From Bradyrhizobium arachidis (lineage in GTDB: Bacteria; Pseudomonadota; Alphaproteobacteria; Rhizobiales; Xanthobacteraceae), in the NCBI RefSeq assembly GCF_024758505.1, contig NZ_CP077970.1, forward strand, positions 1,116,001 to 1,180,000: DNA of 64,000 nt, written 5' to 3'. Below are positions 35,339-44,935 of the stretch, in pieces. A program made the translations under genes and the position numbers. Position 1 is the stretch's first letter, and every line of letters begins with the position of its first letter. Below the pieces are notes generated by a model. That model did not search any database. It was not told the origin of the DNA and saw only the letters and a list, made by a program, of their open reading frames with translations.

Positions 35339-36241
35339 TCAGCCCGCTGTGGCTGTACTGGACCCGAGCGCCACGAAACGCATCAGGTGATCGGACGCTC
35401 GGTCCTGATTGTAGGCCAGGTAGAGATCGCTCTTGGCTTCAGCCGAGGTCAGCGGGCGCCGCACGACATCGCTCACGACGATCTGTCCATAGCATTTCGG
35501 CAGCACGGCAACCCCCAAGCCCGCGGCCACGAGGCCCAGAATGGCGCCACCGTCCTCGGCTTCCTGAACCACCTTGGGCGTGAACCCCGCGCTTCCGCAG
35601 AGATGCACGACGTGGCCGTTCAATCCGCGTCGACTGGCGCTTGCGAAGAAGATGAACGGCAGCTGCTTTAGCGCCGGTACGGCGATGGGACCGCGCTCGC
35701 GCACTAGCGGATGATCCGTCGGTGCAAACAACTCCAGCGGGTCGGACCAGAGCCGACGAATAGTTACATTCTTGGGGAGCGGATATGTCGGGGACGGTCG
35801 CAGGAATCCGAGATCCAGCCGCCGGCCGGTCAGCATCTCGGCCTGTTCACTGGTGGAAGCATGAAGCAGCTCGAGGCGTATCTCCGGATAGGTTTGCGAA
35901 AAGCGTCGCAGGATCTTCGAGAACGACGCATGGATCGGAGCTGAGCCTGTATAGCCGATGCGAAGCAGGCCCACTTCTCCGCGCGCAGCCCGCTGGGCCG
36001 TTCCGATCGCGTGATCGAGCTTGGCAAGCGCCTCGCGCGCCTGTTCAAGCAGGATCTGTCCGGCCTGGGTCAACTCGACGCCGCGGCGTTGGCGCAGAAA
36101 GAGCGGCGCGCCCACATCATGCTCAAGGGCCTTGATCTGGAGGCTGAGGGGAGGCTGGCTGAGGTTGAGACGGCGCGCAGCCCTGCTGAAATTCAGCTCC
36201 TCGGCGACTGCGATGAAATAGCGAAGCTGTCGGATGTCCAT
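35339..36241 (-). CDS. LysR-family transcriptional regulator
   Basis: A 300-residue protein with the LysR winged HTH in residues 1-60 (QLRYFIAVAEELNFSRAARRLNLSQPPLSLQIKALEHDVGAPLF) and a periplasmic-binding-like effector domain (GLLRIGYTGSAP). It starts 138 bases from the divergent HMG-CoA-lyase-like gene, the standard arrangement for a LysR activator of that operon. The effector is likely an organic acid or CoA-ester precursor of the pathway. Confidence 0.95.
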   Translation of the reverse strand: MDIRQLRYFIAVAEELNFSRAARRLNLSQPPLSLQIKALEHDVGAPLFLRQRRGVELTQAGQILLEQAREALAKLDHAIGTAQRAARGEVGLLRIGYTGSAPIHASFSKILRRFSQTYPEIRLELLHASTSEQAEMLTGRRLDLGFLRPSPTYPLPKNVTIRRLWSDPLELFAPTDHPLVRERGPIAVPALKQLPFIFFASASRRGLNGHVVHLCGSAGFTPKVVQEAEDGGAILGLVAAGLGVAVLPKCYGQIVVSDVVRRPLTSAEAKSDLYLAYNQDRASDHLMRFVALGSSTATAG

Positions 36242-36379
36242 CCTGGTATTTAAGAATCATATGGGTAACGCCGTCAAATCAGTATTGGACGAAATTGGAA
36301 CATCGCGGCAATCCTGTGCTCAGCGTAGAAATCGAGGGGCAGTCACGGCCGCGGTCGCGACTCCGCCGAGCGAGGATAG
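36242..36379. promoter_or_regulatory. Divergent LysR/catabolic-operon promoter region
   Basis: This 138-base gap should hold the LysR binding site and both promoters. CATATG lies at its LysR end (36258-36263), but I could not assign a unique T-N11-A box. Confidence 0.4.
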
Positions 36380-37348
36380 ATGGCAGACCTACCAAACGAA
36401 GTGGAGATCCAGGAGGAGGGCCCGCGAGAAGGCTTTCAGATCGAACCGAGACCGATTGCCTCCGCGGACAAGATTCGCCTCATCGAGGCTTTGGCGCAAA
36501 CTGGACTTCGCCACATCCAGGTTTGCTCCTTCGTCAATCCTCGCCTCGTGCCCGGATGGGCGGATGCCGATGACGTTGCCGCAGGCTTTCGGCCGGCGCC
36601 CGGCGTTCACTATGTCGGGCTCTGGTTCAACGACAAGGGGCTCGATCGGGCGCTCGCACATTCGGACAGGCTGACGCTTTCCGGCTCGATTGCGCTGTCC
36701 GCGTCCGATGCGTTCACCCGCAAGAACCTGCATCGCAGCCACGCCGAAAATCTGGAGGCGATGCGCAGGCAGACCCTCCTTCATCTGTCGAAAAACGTTC
36801 CGGTTCGGCGGATCGGGGTTATGGCGGCGTTCGGTTGCAATTTCCAGGGCGATATCACACCGGCGCAGGTCATCTCTGCTCTTCGCGATGGCTTTCGCAT
36901 TGCGGATGAAAGCGGTGTCACGATCGGCAACATCTCCCTGTCGGACACGATGGGCTGGGCGACGCCGCTACGCGTCGAAAAGCTTCTCGGGGAGGTGCGA
37001 AGCAGGTGGCCGCATCAGCAGATCACGCTGCATCTGCACGACACCCGCGGGTTAGCGATCGCCAACGCGATGGCGGGCCTGCGCATGGGAGTGACGAAAT
37101 TCGACTCGACCGTCGGCGGATTGGGCGGTTGTCCCTTCGCCGCGCACAAGGGCGCGGCCGGCAACATCTGCACCGAAGAGCTCGTGCTGCTTTGCGAGGA
37201 GATGGGAATTAGTACGGGCGTTGATCTCGATGCGTTGATCGAAGTCGGACGGATGGCGGAAGAGATCGTCGGCCATCAGCTGCCAAGCGAGCTCCTCCAC
37301 GCCGGAAGCCTCAATTCACTTCGGAGCAAGGCGACAGGTGTCCACTAA
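36380..37348 (+). CDS. HMG-CoA lyase-like enzyme
   Basis: A 322-residue TIM-barrel protein of the HMGL-like family: EEGPREGFQIEP (the usual GPRDG start), NISLSDTMGWATP, metal-binding LHLHDTRGLAIANA, and GGLGGCPFA followed by GAAGNICTEELV. Members cleave 3-hydroxy-3-methylglutaryl-CoA or related CoA esters such as citramalyl-CoA. The downstream CoA transferase overlaps its stop by 11 bases, so the pair probably activates and cleaves one substrate. Confidence 0.85.
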   Translation: MADLPNEVEIQEEGPREGFQIEPRPIASADKIRLIEALAQTGLRHIQVCSFVNPRLVPGWADADDVAAGFRPAPGVHYVGLWFNDKGLDRALAHSDRLTLSGSIALSASDAFTRKNLHRSHAENLEAMRRQTLLHLSKNVPVRRIGVMAAFGCNFQGDITPAQVISALRDGFRIADESGVTIGNISLSDTMGWATPLRVEKLLGEVRSRWPHQQITLHLHDTRGLAIANAMAGLRMGVTKFDSTVGGLGGCPFAAHKGAAGNICTEELVLLCEEMGISTGVDLDALIEVGRMAEEIVGHQLPSELLHAGSLNSLRSKATGVH

Positions 37349-38540
37349 ACCGCTTGTGGGACTGAAGGTCCTCGAGTTCAGCCACACGATCATGGGGCCG
37401 TGCGCCGGCTTGATACTAGCCGATCTCGGGGCCGATGTGATCAAGGTCGAGCCCGCGCCCGACGGCGACCACACGCGCTGTTTGCCTGGTTTCGGCGCAG
37501 GTTTTTTTGCCGGTTTCAACCGCAATAAGCGCAGTATCGCGATCAACCTGAAGCATCCCGAGGGACGCGCGACGGTCCATCGGCTGGTGAAGGACGCCGA
37601 TATCGTCATCGAGAACTACGCGCCTGGCGCGATGGAGCGGCTGGGGTGCGGCTATGCTGACCTGGAAGCGATCAATCCACGTCTGATCTATCTGGCGCTC
37701 AAAGGTTTCCTCGCGGGTCCCTACGAGCATCGGCCGGCGCTCGATGAGGTCGTGCAGTTTCAGGCGGGGCTCGCCTATATGACAGGCCCTGCGGGGCGGC
37801 CGTTACGCGCGGGTGCTTCCGTCAACGATATCACAGGCGCAATCTTCGGCGTCACGGCCGCACTCGCAGCGGTTCGCGAGCGCGACGCGACCGGGCGAGG
37901 CCAGCGGATCAGCAGCGCATTGTTCGAGAGCGCGGCGTTCTTCATGGTCACACACATGGCAGGCGCGGTCGCAAGTGGACATCCGCCAAAACCCATGCCG
38001 GAGCGCCACCATGCTTGGGCAATCTACGACGTCTTCAACGCGAGCGACGATCAGATTTTCATCGGCGTCACCAGCGACAAGCAATGGATCCGGTTCACCG
38101 AGCAATTCGGGCTCGCCGCCCTCGGCGATAATCCGGATCTCGCCACCAACGTCATGCGGGCGAGCCATCGCAGCTGGCTCATACCCGCCGTGCAGGAAGC
38201 GCTTGCCCCGTTCTCGAAGGCGGTAATTGCCGAACGTTGTGAACGCGCGGCCGTCTCATGGGCGCCGGTCGGCAAGCCGACGGACCTGTTCAACGATCCG
38301 CATCTCGCCAGTCATGGCGGGCTGATAGATGTTGCGATCCGCACCGTCGAAGGCACAACGGAGATGACGCGGCTTCCCGCCATGCCCGTCGAATTCGGCT
38401 CGGAACGCGAGCGACCAGGACTGGCCCGCCAACCGCCACGTCTAGGGGAGCATACAGACGAAATTTTGATCGATGCCGGCTTCGACCGGCGCGAAATCGA
38501 GAGGCTGGTAAGGGAACAAGTCATCGTCGCGACGCCGTAG
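37338..38540 (+). CDS. CaiB/BaiF-type CoA transferase
   Basis: Starts at GTG 37338 inside the end of the lyase gene. The 400-residue product is a family III CoA transferase: GLKVLEFSHTIMGPCAGLILADLGADVIKVEPAPDGD, FNRNKRSIAINLKHPEG, ADIVIENYAPGAMERLG, and the catalytic-Asp segment GASVNDITGAIFG. It should transfer CoA to the acid substrate of the lyase. Confidence 0.9.
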   Translation: MSTKPLVGLKVLEFSHTIMGPCAGLILADLGADVIKVEPAPDGDHTRCLPGFGAGFFAGFNRNKRSIAINLKHPEGRATVHRLVKDADIVIENYAPGAMERLGCGYADLEAINPRLIYLALKGFLAGPYEHRPALDEVVQFQAGLAYMTGPAGRPLRAGASVNDITGAIFGVTAALAAVRERDATGRGQRISSALFESAAFFMVTHMAGAVASGHPPKPMPERHHAWAIYDVFNASDDQIFIGVTSDKQWIRFTEQFGLAALGDNPDLATNVMRASHRSWLIPAVQEALAPFSKAVIAERCERAAVSWAPVGKPTDLFNDPHLASHGGLIDVAIRTVEGTTEMTRLPAMPVEFGSERERPGLARQPPRLGEHTDEILIDAGFDRREIERLVREQVIVATP

Positions 38541-38590
38541 GTCGCGTGCTGAACAAGAAAAACAAATCGAGGCAGAGGGAGGATTAACGC

Positions 38591-40044
38591 ATGCATAGGC
38601 CGGCGACACGAACGACCGTAGCACCCGCGGATGGCAGCGGAGCGAGGGCGCTGGACACCGATGACCCATCGGCTGCGGCCGTGATCAATGCGCGCCTTGA
38701 CCGTCTTCCGATGAGCCGGCCGATCTGGAAGCTCGTCTTGATGGTCGCCCTCGCCGCCTGGTTCGAGATCTACGACGTCTTCTTCACCGCCTACATCGGA
38801 CCAGGGCTCGTCAGAAGCGGAATTTTCACGACCTCGACTTCGCATTTCTTCGGCTTCGCCGGACTGGGAGCTTTCGTGGCCGCCATGTTTGCTGGCCTGT
38901 TCGTCGGAACGCTCGTGTTTGGCCAATTGGCCGATCGCTTCGGGCGCCGAGTCGTCTTCACGGGCGCGCTGCTCTGGTATACGGCAGCAGCCGCCTTGCT
39001 GGCCTGTCAACACAGCGCAGAGTGGATCATCTTCTTTCGGTTTCTCACGGGAATCGGCGCCGGTGCGGAGATCGTGACGATCGACTCCTACACGACTGAG
39101 GTCGTGCCGGCGAATTCGCGCGGAAGATCGTTTGCATTCCTACAGGCGATACAATTGTCCGCCGTTCCGACCGTCGCGCTGGTCGCTTGGTGGTTCGTGC
39201 CGACGGCTCCCCTTGGCTTTGACGGATGGCGCTGGGTCATCTGGATCGGGTGTCTGGGCGCGGTGGCCGTCTGGTTCATCCGCCTCGGCCTGCCGGAAAG
39301 CCCGCGCTGGCTGGCGCAGAGGGGCCGTATCGCCGAGGCGGATGCGATCGTTTCCCGTCTTGAACACGAGATCGTCGCGCGCACCGGTACGTCTTTGTCC
39401 GAGCCGGAGCCTCATCCTCCCGTGGCCCAGGAGCAGAAAGTGAACTTTGCCGAGCTCTGGCAATCCCAATATCGAGGCCGTACCATCATGATGCTGGTGT
39501 TCAACTTTTTTCAGTCGATTGGATATTACGGCTTTGCAAGCTGGATTCCGACCCTCCTGATCGCCAAGGGCATCAACGTCACGCACAGTCTGCTCTATTC
39601 CTTCGTGATTGCGATCGCGAATCCTATTGGACCGCTGCTCTCGATGTCATTCGCCGAGCGGATCGAGCGCAAGTGGATCGTGGTGGGATCCGCCTCAGCG
39701 ATGGCGGTCATTGGAATAATATTCTCCAAGCAAGAAGACGCAGCTCTCATCGTCGCCCTGGGCGTTGCCATGGCCTTGGCAAGCAATTGTCTCACATTTT
39801 CCTATCGCGCCTATCAGGCGGAACTCTTCGCCACGCGCATGCGCAGGCGCGCGATTGGTGTGGTCTATTCGATCAGCCGCATCAGCGCGATGTTTTCGGG
39901 TTCCTGATCGCGTTCTGCCTCCGCGATTACGGTGTGACCGGCGTGTTCGCCTTGATCGCGGGGGCCATGGCGATCGTCGTTGTTACGATCGGTGTATTCG
40001 GCCCGCGCACCAATGGACTGAAGCTCGAGGCGGTTTCAGGGTAG
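38591..40044 (+). pseudogene. MFS metabolite transporter with 3' frameshift
   Basis: From ATG 38591 (GGAGG eight bases upstream) the frame encodes eleven of twelve helices of an aromatic-acid/metabolite:H+ symporter-type MFS protein: FEIYDVFFTAYIGPGLV, GQLADRFGRRVVFTG, GRSFAFLQAIQLSAVP, PESPRWLAQRGRIAEAD. It stops at 39907 right after SRISAMFSG. The last helix (FLIAFCLRDYGVTGVFALIAGAMAIVVV) is in the next frame to 40044, so one base was lost near 39900. The shortened protein might retain function; most likely it is a recent pseudogene. It ends the LysR-controlled operon. Confidence 0.8.
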
Positions 40045-40290
40045 CTGGCGCACAGTGACAAGACGTCGAGAACGAAGCCATTGTGGTCGGCAGCGCGACA
40101 GAGCCAATTCTTGTTCGCCCGCCATCGAGATAACGATTTCTTTCAGATGCCATCTGTCTCCGCGCGCGGGAGCCGCTGACGGATCCGATCGGAGAACGCC
40201 CTTACAGAACTCCCGTCCCACTGGCGCATGGTTTCATAGGTCAAGCCAATGCAACGCGCCGCCAGCATTTCCGCGGTCCTGCTCACCTAA
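40045..40290 (-). pseudogene. IS6-like transposase remnant
   Basis: Minus-strand frames give AEMLAARCIGLTYETMRQWDGS, FSDRIRQRLPRAE, WHLKEIVISMAG and NGFVLDVLSLC. These resemble, in this order, the IS6-family transposase helix-turn-helix and start of its DDE domain. At least two frameshifts and no terminal repeats make it a decayed fragment. It abuts the left end of the IS200/IS605 element. Confidence 0.55.
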
Positions 40291-40304
40291 TCCTCCGCGA
40301 GATG

Positions 40305-40322
40305 CCCGGCCTGCAGGCCGGG
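40305..40322. repeat. Left-end hairpin of the IS605-like element
   Basis: A 7-bp stem with loop tgca (CCCGGCC/GGCCGGG). A second hairpin (GGAGGC/GCCTCC) lies near 40347-40364. Such hairpins are the TnpA binding sites in IS200/IS605 ends. Confidence 0.65.
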
Positions 40323-40375
40323 GAGGGATAGCGGCTGGCAGCGCCGGAGGCTGAAGGCCTCCCCGGGCGCCGCGG

Positions 40376-40777
40376 TTACCTTTGGAACTGAACGTATTCG
40401 GCGATGATAGATAGCGGGGCACCTCCGCACGAGCCGACGAAGTAGGACGGCGACCACAACGCGGCGTCGCGGCCGCGCATGCGCACTTCAGGCCGCCATT
40501 CGCGCAGCAACCGGCTCGAAACGCCCTTCAGGCTGTTGACCAATTTAGAGAGCGCGACCTTCGGCGGGTAGTTAACCAAGAGGTGCACGTGGTCGTCCTC
40601 GCCATCGCACTCGATCAATTCCGCCTCAAAATCCCTGCAGACTTTGGCGAAGATCGACCGCAGGTCCCGAATGGCGCGTTCGGACAGCACGCCCCGGCGG
40701 CACTTGGTGACGAAGACCAAATGGGCGTGGAGAGCGTAAACGACGTGCCTGCCCGTGCGAAATTGGACTTTTGCCAA
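40376..40777 (-). CDS. tnpA: IS200/IS605 transposase TnpA (Y1 HUH)
   Basis: A 133-residue Y1 transposase with the HUH motif in DDHVHLLVNYPPK and the catalytic Tyr in IIAEYVQFQ near the C terminus. The start MAKVQFRTGRHVVYALHAHLVFVTKCRRGVL is typical. It cuts and rejoins single-stranded IS ends. The frame is complete. Confidence 0.9.
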   Translation of the reverse strand: MAKVQFRTGRHVVYALHAHLVFVTKCRRGVLSERAIRDLRSIFAKVCRDFEAELIECDGEDDHVHLLVNYPPKVALSKLVNSLKGVSSRLLREWRPEVRMRGRDAALWSPSYFVGSCGGAPLSIIAEYVQFQR

Positions 40778-40812
40778 CTTGTAAAACCTTAGACCAAAGC
40801 CATATCGTCAAT

Positions 40813-42002
40813 ATGATCCGCCGCGGCTTCAAATATAAGCTCGATCCGACTGCCGAACAGGAAGTGCTGTTTCGGCAGTTCGCAGGCGCGTGCCGTGCGG
40901 TCTACAACGCCGCGCTTTACCAGCGGGAAAACTTCTGGCGGCAATACGCGGCCCGGACCGGAGGCCGAATTAGCTACGCCAGCCAATGCCGGGAGCTGAC
41001 CACGCTTCGTGCCTCCTTTGACTGGATTGCGGCCGTATCGCAGACCTGCCAGCAGCAAGCATTGCGCGATCTCGACAAGGCGTATCAGAATTTCTTCGCC
41101 GGCCGCGCGAAGTATCCGACACCGCGGCGTAAAAGCCTCCACGAGACGTTCCGATTCAGGGCCGCGAGGTGGAGATACGGCGGCTCAATCGCAACTGATC
41201 TCAGGTTCGGTTGCCCAAAATCGGTTGGGTTCGGTTGCGCGATACCCGCCCGTTGCGCGGCACGATCAACAACGTAACGGTCAGCTTGACGCCGATCGGA
41301 TGGTGCGTGTCGTTCGCCTGCGAGATCGAGCACGAAGCGCCGACCAACATCCGCCCGGCGGTTGGCATTGATCGTGGCGTAGCGAACAGCATTGCGCTTT
41401 CGAACGGCGAGTTGGCGTCGGTCCCGGTTGAGCGGTTGCGACTTCTCGACAGGAGGGCGCGCAAGACGCAGAAGGTTCTCGCGCGGCGCAAGCGCGGGTC
41501 GAAACGCTACGCCAAGGCGCGACTGCGCGCTGCTGCGATCAAAGCCAAGGCCGCGCGCATCCGGAAGGACTGGAACCACAAGGCCACTACGGGCCTTGTC
41601 GCCCGGTTCGGCCTCGTCGCCATTGAGGACCTGAAGACGTCGAGCATGACGGCCAGCGCGAAAGGCACTGCTGAGGAGCCCGGTCGCAACGTCCGCCAGA
41701 AAGCCGGCCTTAACAGGTCCATTCTTGAACACGGCTGGCATCAATTCGAAACCTTTCTCGCCTACAAGTTGGAGGCGGCCGGCGGTCGCCTGGTTAAAGT
41801 CGATCCGCGCAACACGTCGCGGACCTGTAACGAATGCGGTTCTATCGACGCACGCCATCGCGAAAGCCAAGCACGTTTCGCCTGCGACGATTGTGGACAC
41901 GAGGCGCACGCCGACGTGAACGCAGCCCGCAACATTCTCAGGGCCGGAACGCGGCCCGCGGTGGAGGTCTCCTTCCGCCGCAAATCTCGTAGAGCCGCTT
42001 AA
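40813..42002 (+). pseudogene. tnpB: TnpB (RNA-guided nuclease family), frameshifted with an internal stop
   Basis: ATG 40813 opens MIRRGFKYKLDPTAEQEVLFRQFAGACR, a TnpB N terminus. A base is missing near 41159, so the following GREVEIRRLNRN lies in another frame. A TGA then stands where Trp is expected (41200). The last part (41211-42002) keeps the RuvC Asp in VGIDRGVANS, Glu in LVAIEDLKTSS, the CxxC...CxxC zinc ribbon and the final Asp in HADVNAARNIL. Without repair it cannot make a full guide-RNA-directed nuclease. Confidence 0.85.
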
Positions 42003-42018
42003 GGCTCCTCGGAAAAAT

Positions 42019-42038
42019 CCCCTCCCTTCAGGGAGGGG
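42019..42038 (+). repeat. Right-end hairpin of the IS605-like element (omega-RNA region)
   Basis: An 8-bp stem with loop ttca, 17 bases after the tnpB stop. In intact elements the omega-RNA scaffold spans the 3' end of tnpB and this hairpin, with the guide beyond the right end. Confidence 0.65.
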
Positions 42039-42275
42039 AAGAGTCGGTGGGGAAGCGATGGCGGCGACAAAGAGGGTCTCGGGCGGTCGGCATGCGGCCG
42101 GCTGTCCCCTCGGCCGCTCCAATTCGTTGACTTGACGGAGTCCTTGGCAGATGTGCTGTTGCACTGGCCAATCTGCTTGCCGGGTAAGAGCAGGAGTGCG
42201 GCTGGAGCGTCGCGTGTCCCCTGACATCGAAGGGAGAACGCAAAGATATTCTCCCAAGAAATTCATCCAAGGCCG

Positions 42276-42303
42276 GTCAGCTTACCGACAGGTAAGCTCC
42301 TTA
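42276..42303 (+). promoter_or_regulatory. tts box upstream of nopM
   Basis: GTCAGCTTACCGACAG followed by GTAAGCTCCTTA fits the TtsI-binding tts box (GTCAGCTT-N-TCG-AAAGCT, then CC-N-CCTA) with a few mismatches. It is ~305 bases before the nopM start, within the usual range, so TtsI activation after flavonoid/NodD signalling is expected. Confidence 0.75.
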
Positions 42304-42608
42304 TCGTCAGAATGTGCCTATCGAGACTGACCGGTCCCGCTTGATCTCTCCGCGATCTGGCAGGGGAGAATGGGATGGTCCCTTTAACAGTATCAAGCGA
42401 TTCGACGGCCCAAATTCCGTACCGACATACAAAGTCAGGCTGCAACTGCCCGGCGGGCGAATTGGCAGTGTGTTCGGTGGTCGGGGTAGCGAACGTTGGT
42501 CTTTGATTGTCTGCGACATGTTCGTCATTCGTCGGCGGTCGCCGTCCGCGGTGGCAGCTGTCGGCTTCGAAAAGCAAATTCCCTTTGGCGACCTAAGAGG
42601 CGGCATTA

Positions 42609-44435
42609 ATGGACACAGGGCCGGCCCAGCGGGGCACTGGCATTACTCCCGAAGCTTCCGAGCGAGCCCATCGGCAAGGTTGCCTATGCGGTCTCGCCCG
42701 CGCCACAACGGAGTGGGTCGGGGCCTTGACCAGAGCGCGGGCCTCCACCGCCGGCCCTGCCGGCAATCCAACCAACCCTCAGGCCCCAGCCGGCAGAGAG
42801 ATGTCACTGGACGGGCTCTTGGAAGGCTGGGCTGGCGAAGAGGGGCAGGGCGAACACGAGGATCGGCAAGAGGCGGTAAGACGAACGAGAGCTTTGTGCG
42901 AGGCGGTGGTCAATGTCGATCTGCCGCCGTCGCTGGATCTTTCATCGCTGTCCCTGACCACCCTGTCCGCCGCGCTCCCGGCCGGACTCCGACGCCTGAA
43001 CATCGATAACAATCAGCTGGTCAGCCTGCCCGATACCCTTCCGGCAACACTTCAGAGTCTCGACGCCGGCGGCAACCAGCTGAGCACCCTGCCTAGCCTC
43101 CCGGCCGGACTTCGGCGCCTGAACGTCGACGACAATCAGCTGGACAGTCTGCCCGATATCCTTCCGGCGACGCTTCAACAACTGAACGCCCGCGGCAACC
43201 GGCTGACCAGTTTGCCCCAGACCCTCCCGGCTGGAATCCGGCAACTCGACGCCGGCCGCAACCGGTTGACCACGCTGCCCGAAGCCCTCCCAAGCGAGCT
43301 CAATTGGCTCAACATCGGCGGTAACGAGCTGACCAGTTTGCCTAACACCCTCCCGACTGGACTCATGACGCTCTACGCTGATCACAACGAGCTGACCAGC
43401 CTGCCTGAGACCCTACTGACGCAGCTCGGCTCTGAGTGCACCATTGACCTGGATGAGAACCCGCTGCCCGAGCGGGTGCGGACCAACCTGGCGGCAGCCA
43501 TGAATGTCGAGGGCTATGCCGGCCCGCAGGTCTTCTTCTCGATGGGCGGCGGAGCGGAGCAAAGTCAGGCGCGGCCTCTGGCCGAGGCAGTCGCGGACTG
43601 GCTTAAGGACGAGCCGGCGGTCGCGGTCGCGTGGCAGGGCTTCGCCGATGAACCGGGTGCCCAGGAATACTCACGCTTTCTCGACAGGTTGCGGCTGCCG
43701 GACACCGTGAACTATGGTGATGCCGCGTTCCGGCAGGCGGTGGCAGACGGTTTGCGGCAGGCCACGACGAGGCCGCGATTGCGCGAGCAATACTTTCAGC
43801 TGGCCATCGGAGCGAGCGAGACTTGCGAAGATCGCATCATTTTGACCTGGAACAGCATGCAGACCGCACGTCTGAACGCTGATGTCGAGGACGGGGCCTA
43901 TGACGAGCGGCTCGACGAACTCCTCCAAGAGGGCCGCATCATGTTCCGCTTGGACGCGTTGGAGGGGATTGCGCGCGAGAAGGTGCGTTCGCTCCGCTTC
44001 GTCGATGAGATTGAGGTTTATCTCGCCTATCAGGTCAAGCTGCGCGAGCCGCTGCAACTGCGGCACATCGCCCCGAACATGCGCTTTTACGCCGTCGCCC
44101 ACGTCACGGAGCACGACATTGCCGCGGCCGAGACGTCGGTGCGAACCCAAGAATCGGCCGGATTCACCGACTATCTGGCAACCCGCTGGCAACCCTGGGA
44201 CACGGTGGTGAGCCGAATCGCACCCGAAGCCCATGCAGCGACGCAGAGGCGGCTCGCCGATGCGATGGGCGGTGAGTTTCAAAGCCGCTTGGCACAACGG
44301 CTCGCCGAACATCAACTGACCGGCGACGCCGATGCCGAGCGGGAAATCGGAGCCCAGATCCTCAAAGAAATCACCCGCGAGATCAAGGGCACGCTAACGC
44401 ACCAGGTGCTCGCAGACCGGGGCCTCGTGCTGTGA
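42609..44435 (+). CDS. nopM: Type III effector NopM, LRR plus NEL E3 ubiquitin ligase
   Basis: The start ATG 42609 has AGAGG nine bases upstream. The 608-residue protein has an N-terminal secretion region (~1-65) and about nine leucine-rich repeats of the bacterial type (residues ~100-285, units like LPAGLRRLNIDNNQLVSLPDT). A NEL domain covers ~295-608. The catalytic Cys406 lies in ETCEDRIILTWN, the conserved CxD loop of IpaH-type E3 ligases. NopM of rhizobia ubiquitinates host proteins and influences nodulation. The tts box at 42276 supports control by TtsI. Confidence 0.9.
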   Translation: MDTGPAQRGTGITPEASERAHRQGCLCGLARATTEWVGALTRARASTAGPAGNPTNPQAPAGREMSLDGLLEGWAGEEGQGEHEDRQEAVRRTRALCEAVVNVDLPPSLDLSSLSLTTLSAALPAGLRRLNIDNNQLVSLPDTLPATLQSLDAGGNQLSTLPSLPAGLRRLNVDDNQLDSLPDILPATLQQLNARGNRLTSLPQTLPAGIRQLDAGRNRLTTLPEALPSELNWLNIGGNELTSLPNTLPTGLMTLYADHNELTSLPETLLTQLGSECTIDLDENPLPERVRTNLAAAMNVEGYAGPQVFFSMGGGAEQSQARPLAEAVADWLKDEPAVAVAWQGFADEPGAQEYSRFLDRLRLPDTVNYGDAAFRQAVADGLRQATTRPRLREQYFQLAIGASETCEDRIILTWNSMQTARLNADVEDGAYDERLDELLQEGRIMFRLDALEGIAREKVRSLRFVDEIEVYLAYQVKLREPLQLRHIAPNMRFYAVAHVTEHDIAAAETSVRTQESAGFTDYLATRWQPWDTVVSRIAPEAHAATQRRLADAMGGEFQSRLAQRLAEHQLTGDADAEREIGAQILKEITREIKGTLTHQVLADRGLVL

Positions 44436-44935
44436 AGCGCGCGCTTGAATAACAGAGGCGGCTCTCAATCCCTGTTTGCACTCGACCGCAGTCATGACAT
44501 CGGGTGGGCGATTCGCGCCGATGTAGCGCTAATCTGCCAAATGTCCGGATTTTCGCACCTGCTCGCTCTCGACGAAAAGCTCACGACTGAGTGCGGCGAA
44601 GAAATCCTCATGACCCATCAGTTTTACAAGTCTATCGCTCAGCCTTACCAAGGCAAACCTGCGCTACTATGCGTTCGACGCCAGCGCGTCGTCCCCCGCC
44701 CCCGGGTGAACGAATGACCACTTGGATCTCCGACAACCCCGCGCCGTCAGCCGGTCCCGCATGCGCATTGCAACGCTGCTCTCTCGCGATTGTGCAACAT
44801 CTGATGTGCCGAGGATGGGCGCCCTTCGTGCTTTCCGTGTCGAAGGACAACACCATCAAACATTCAGAGCGTCCAGCTCAGCAACTCTAATTTCGTCCGA
44901 GCGGCCTTTAGCTCAAACTGGCATGACAGATCGGA
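44436..44935. other. Spacer between nopM and nopJ
   Basis: About 500 bases where the two genes converge. The plus-strand frame 44445-44717 reads partly like protein (RSHDIGWAIRADVALICQMSGFSHLLALDEKLTTECG) but has no convincing start or relatives I know. A remnant is possible. Confidence 0.3.

Larger units (their letters stand above)
40300..42045. mobile_element. IS200/IS605-family element (tnpA plus broken tnpB)
   Basis: Divergent tnpA (minus) and tnpB (plus) genes are bracketed by hairpins: CCCGGCC-tgca-GGCCGGG at 40305-40322 on the left and CCCCTCCC-ttca-GGGAGGGG at 42019-42038 on the right. Hairpin ends without inverted repeats are normal for single-strand transposing IS605 elements. Exact cleavage sites cannot be fixed from one copy. 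TnpA seems able to work; TnpB is damaged. Confidence 0.8.

Noticed and set aside
41085..42266. 393-codon minus-strand frame over tnpB
   Set aside because: The plus strand has all TnpB motifs; this frame has none of its own.
42942..43385. Repetitive minus-strand frame
   Set aside because: Repeat pattern comes from the leucine-rich repeats of nopM read backwards.
43003..43420. Tandem ~60-base DNA repeats as a possible structural repeat
   Set aside because: They are the coding units of the leucine-rich repeats in nopM.
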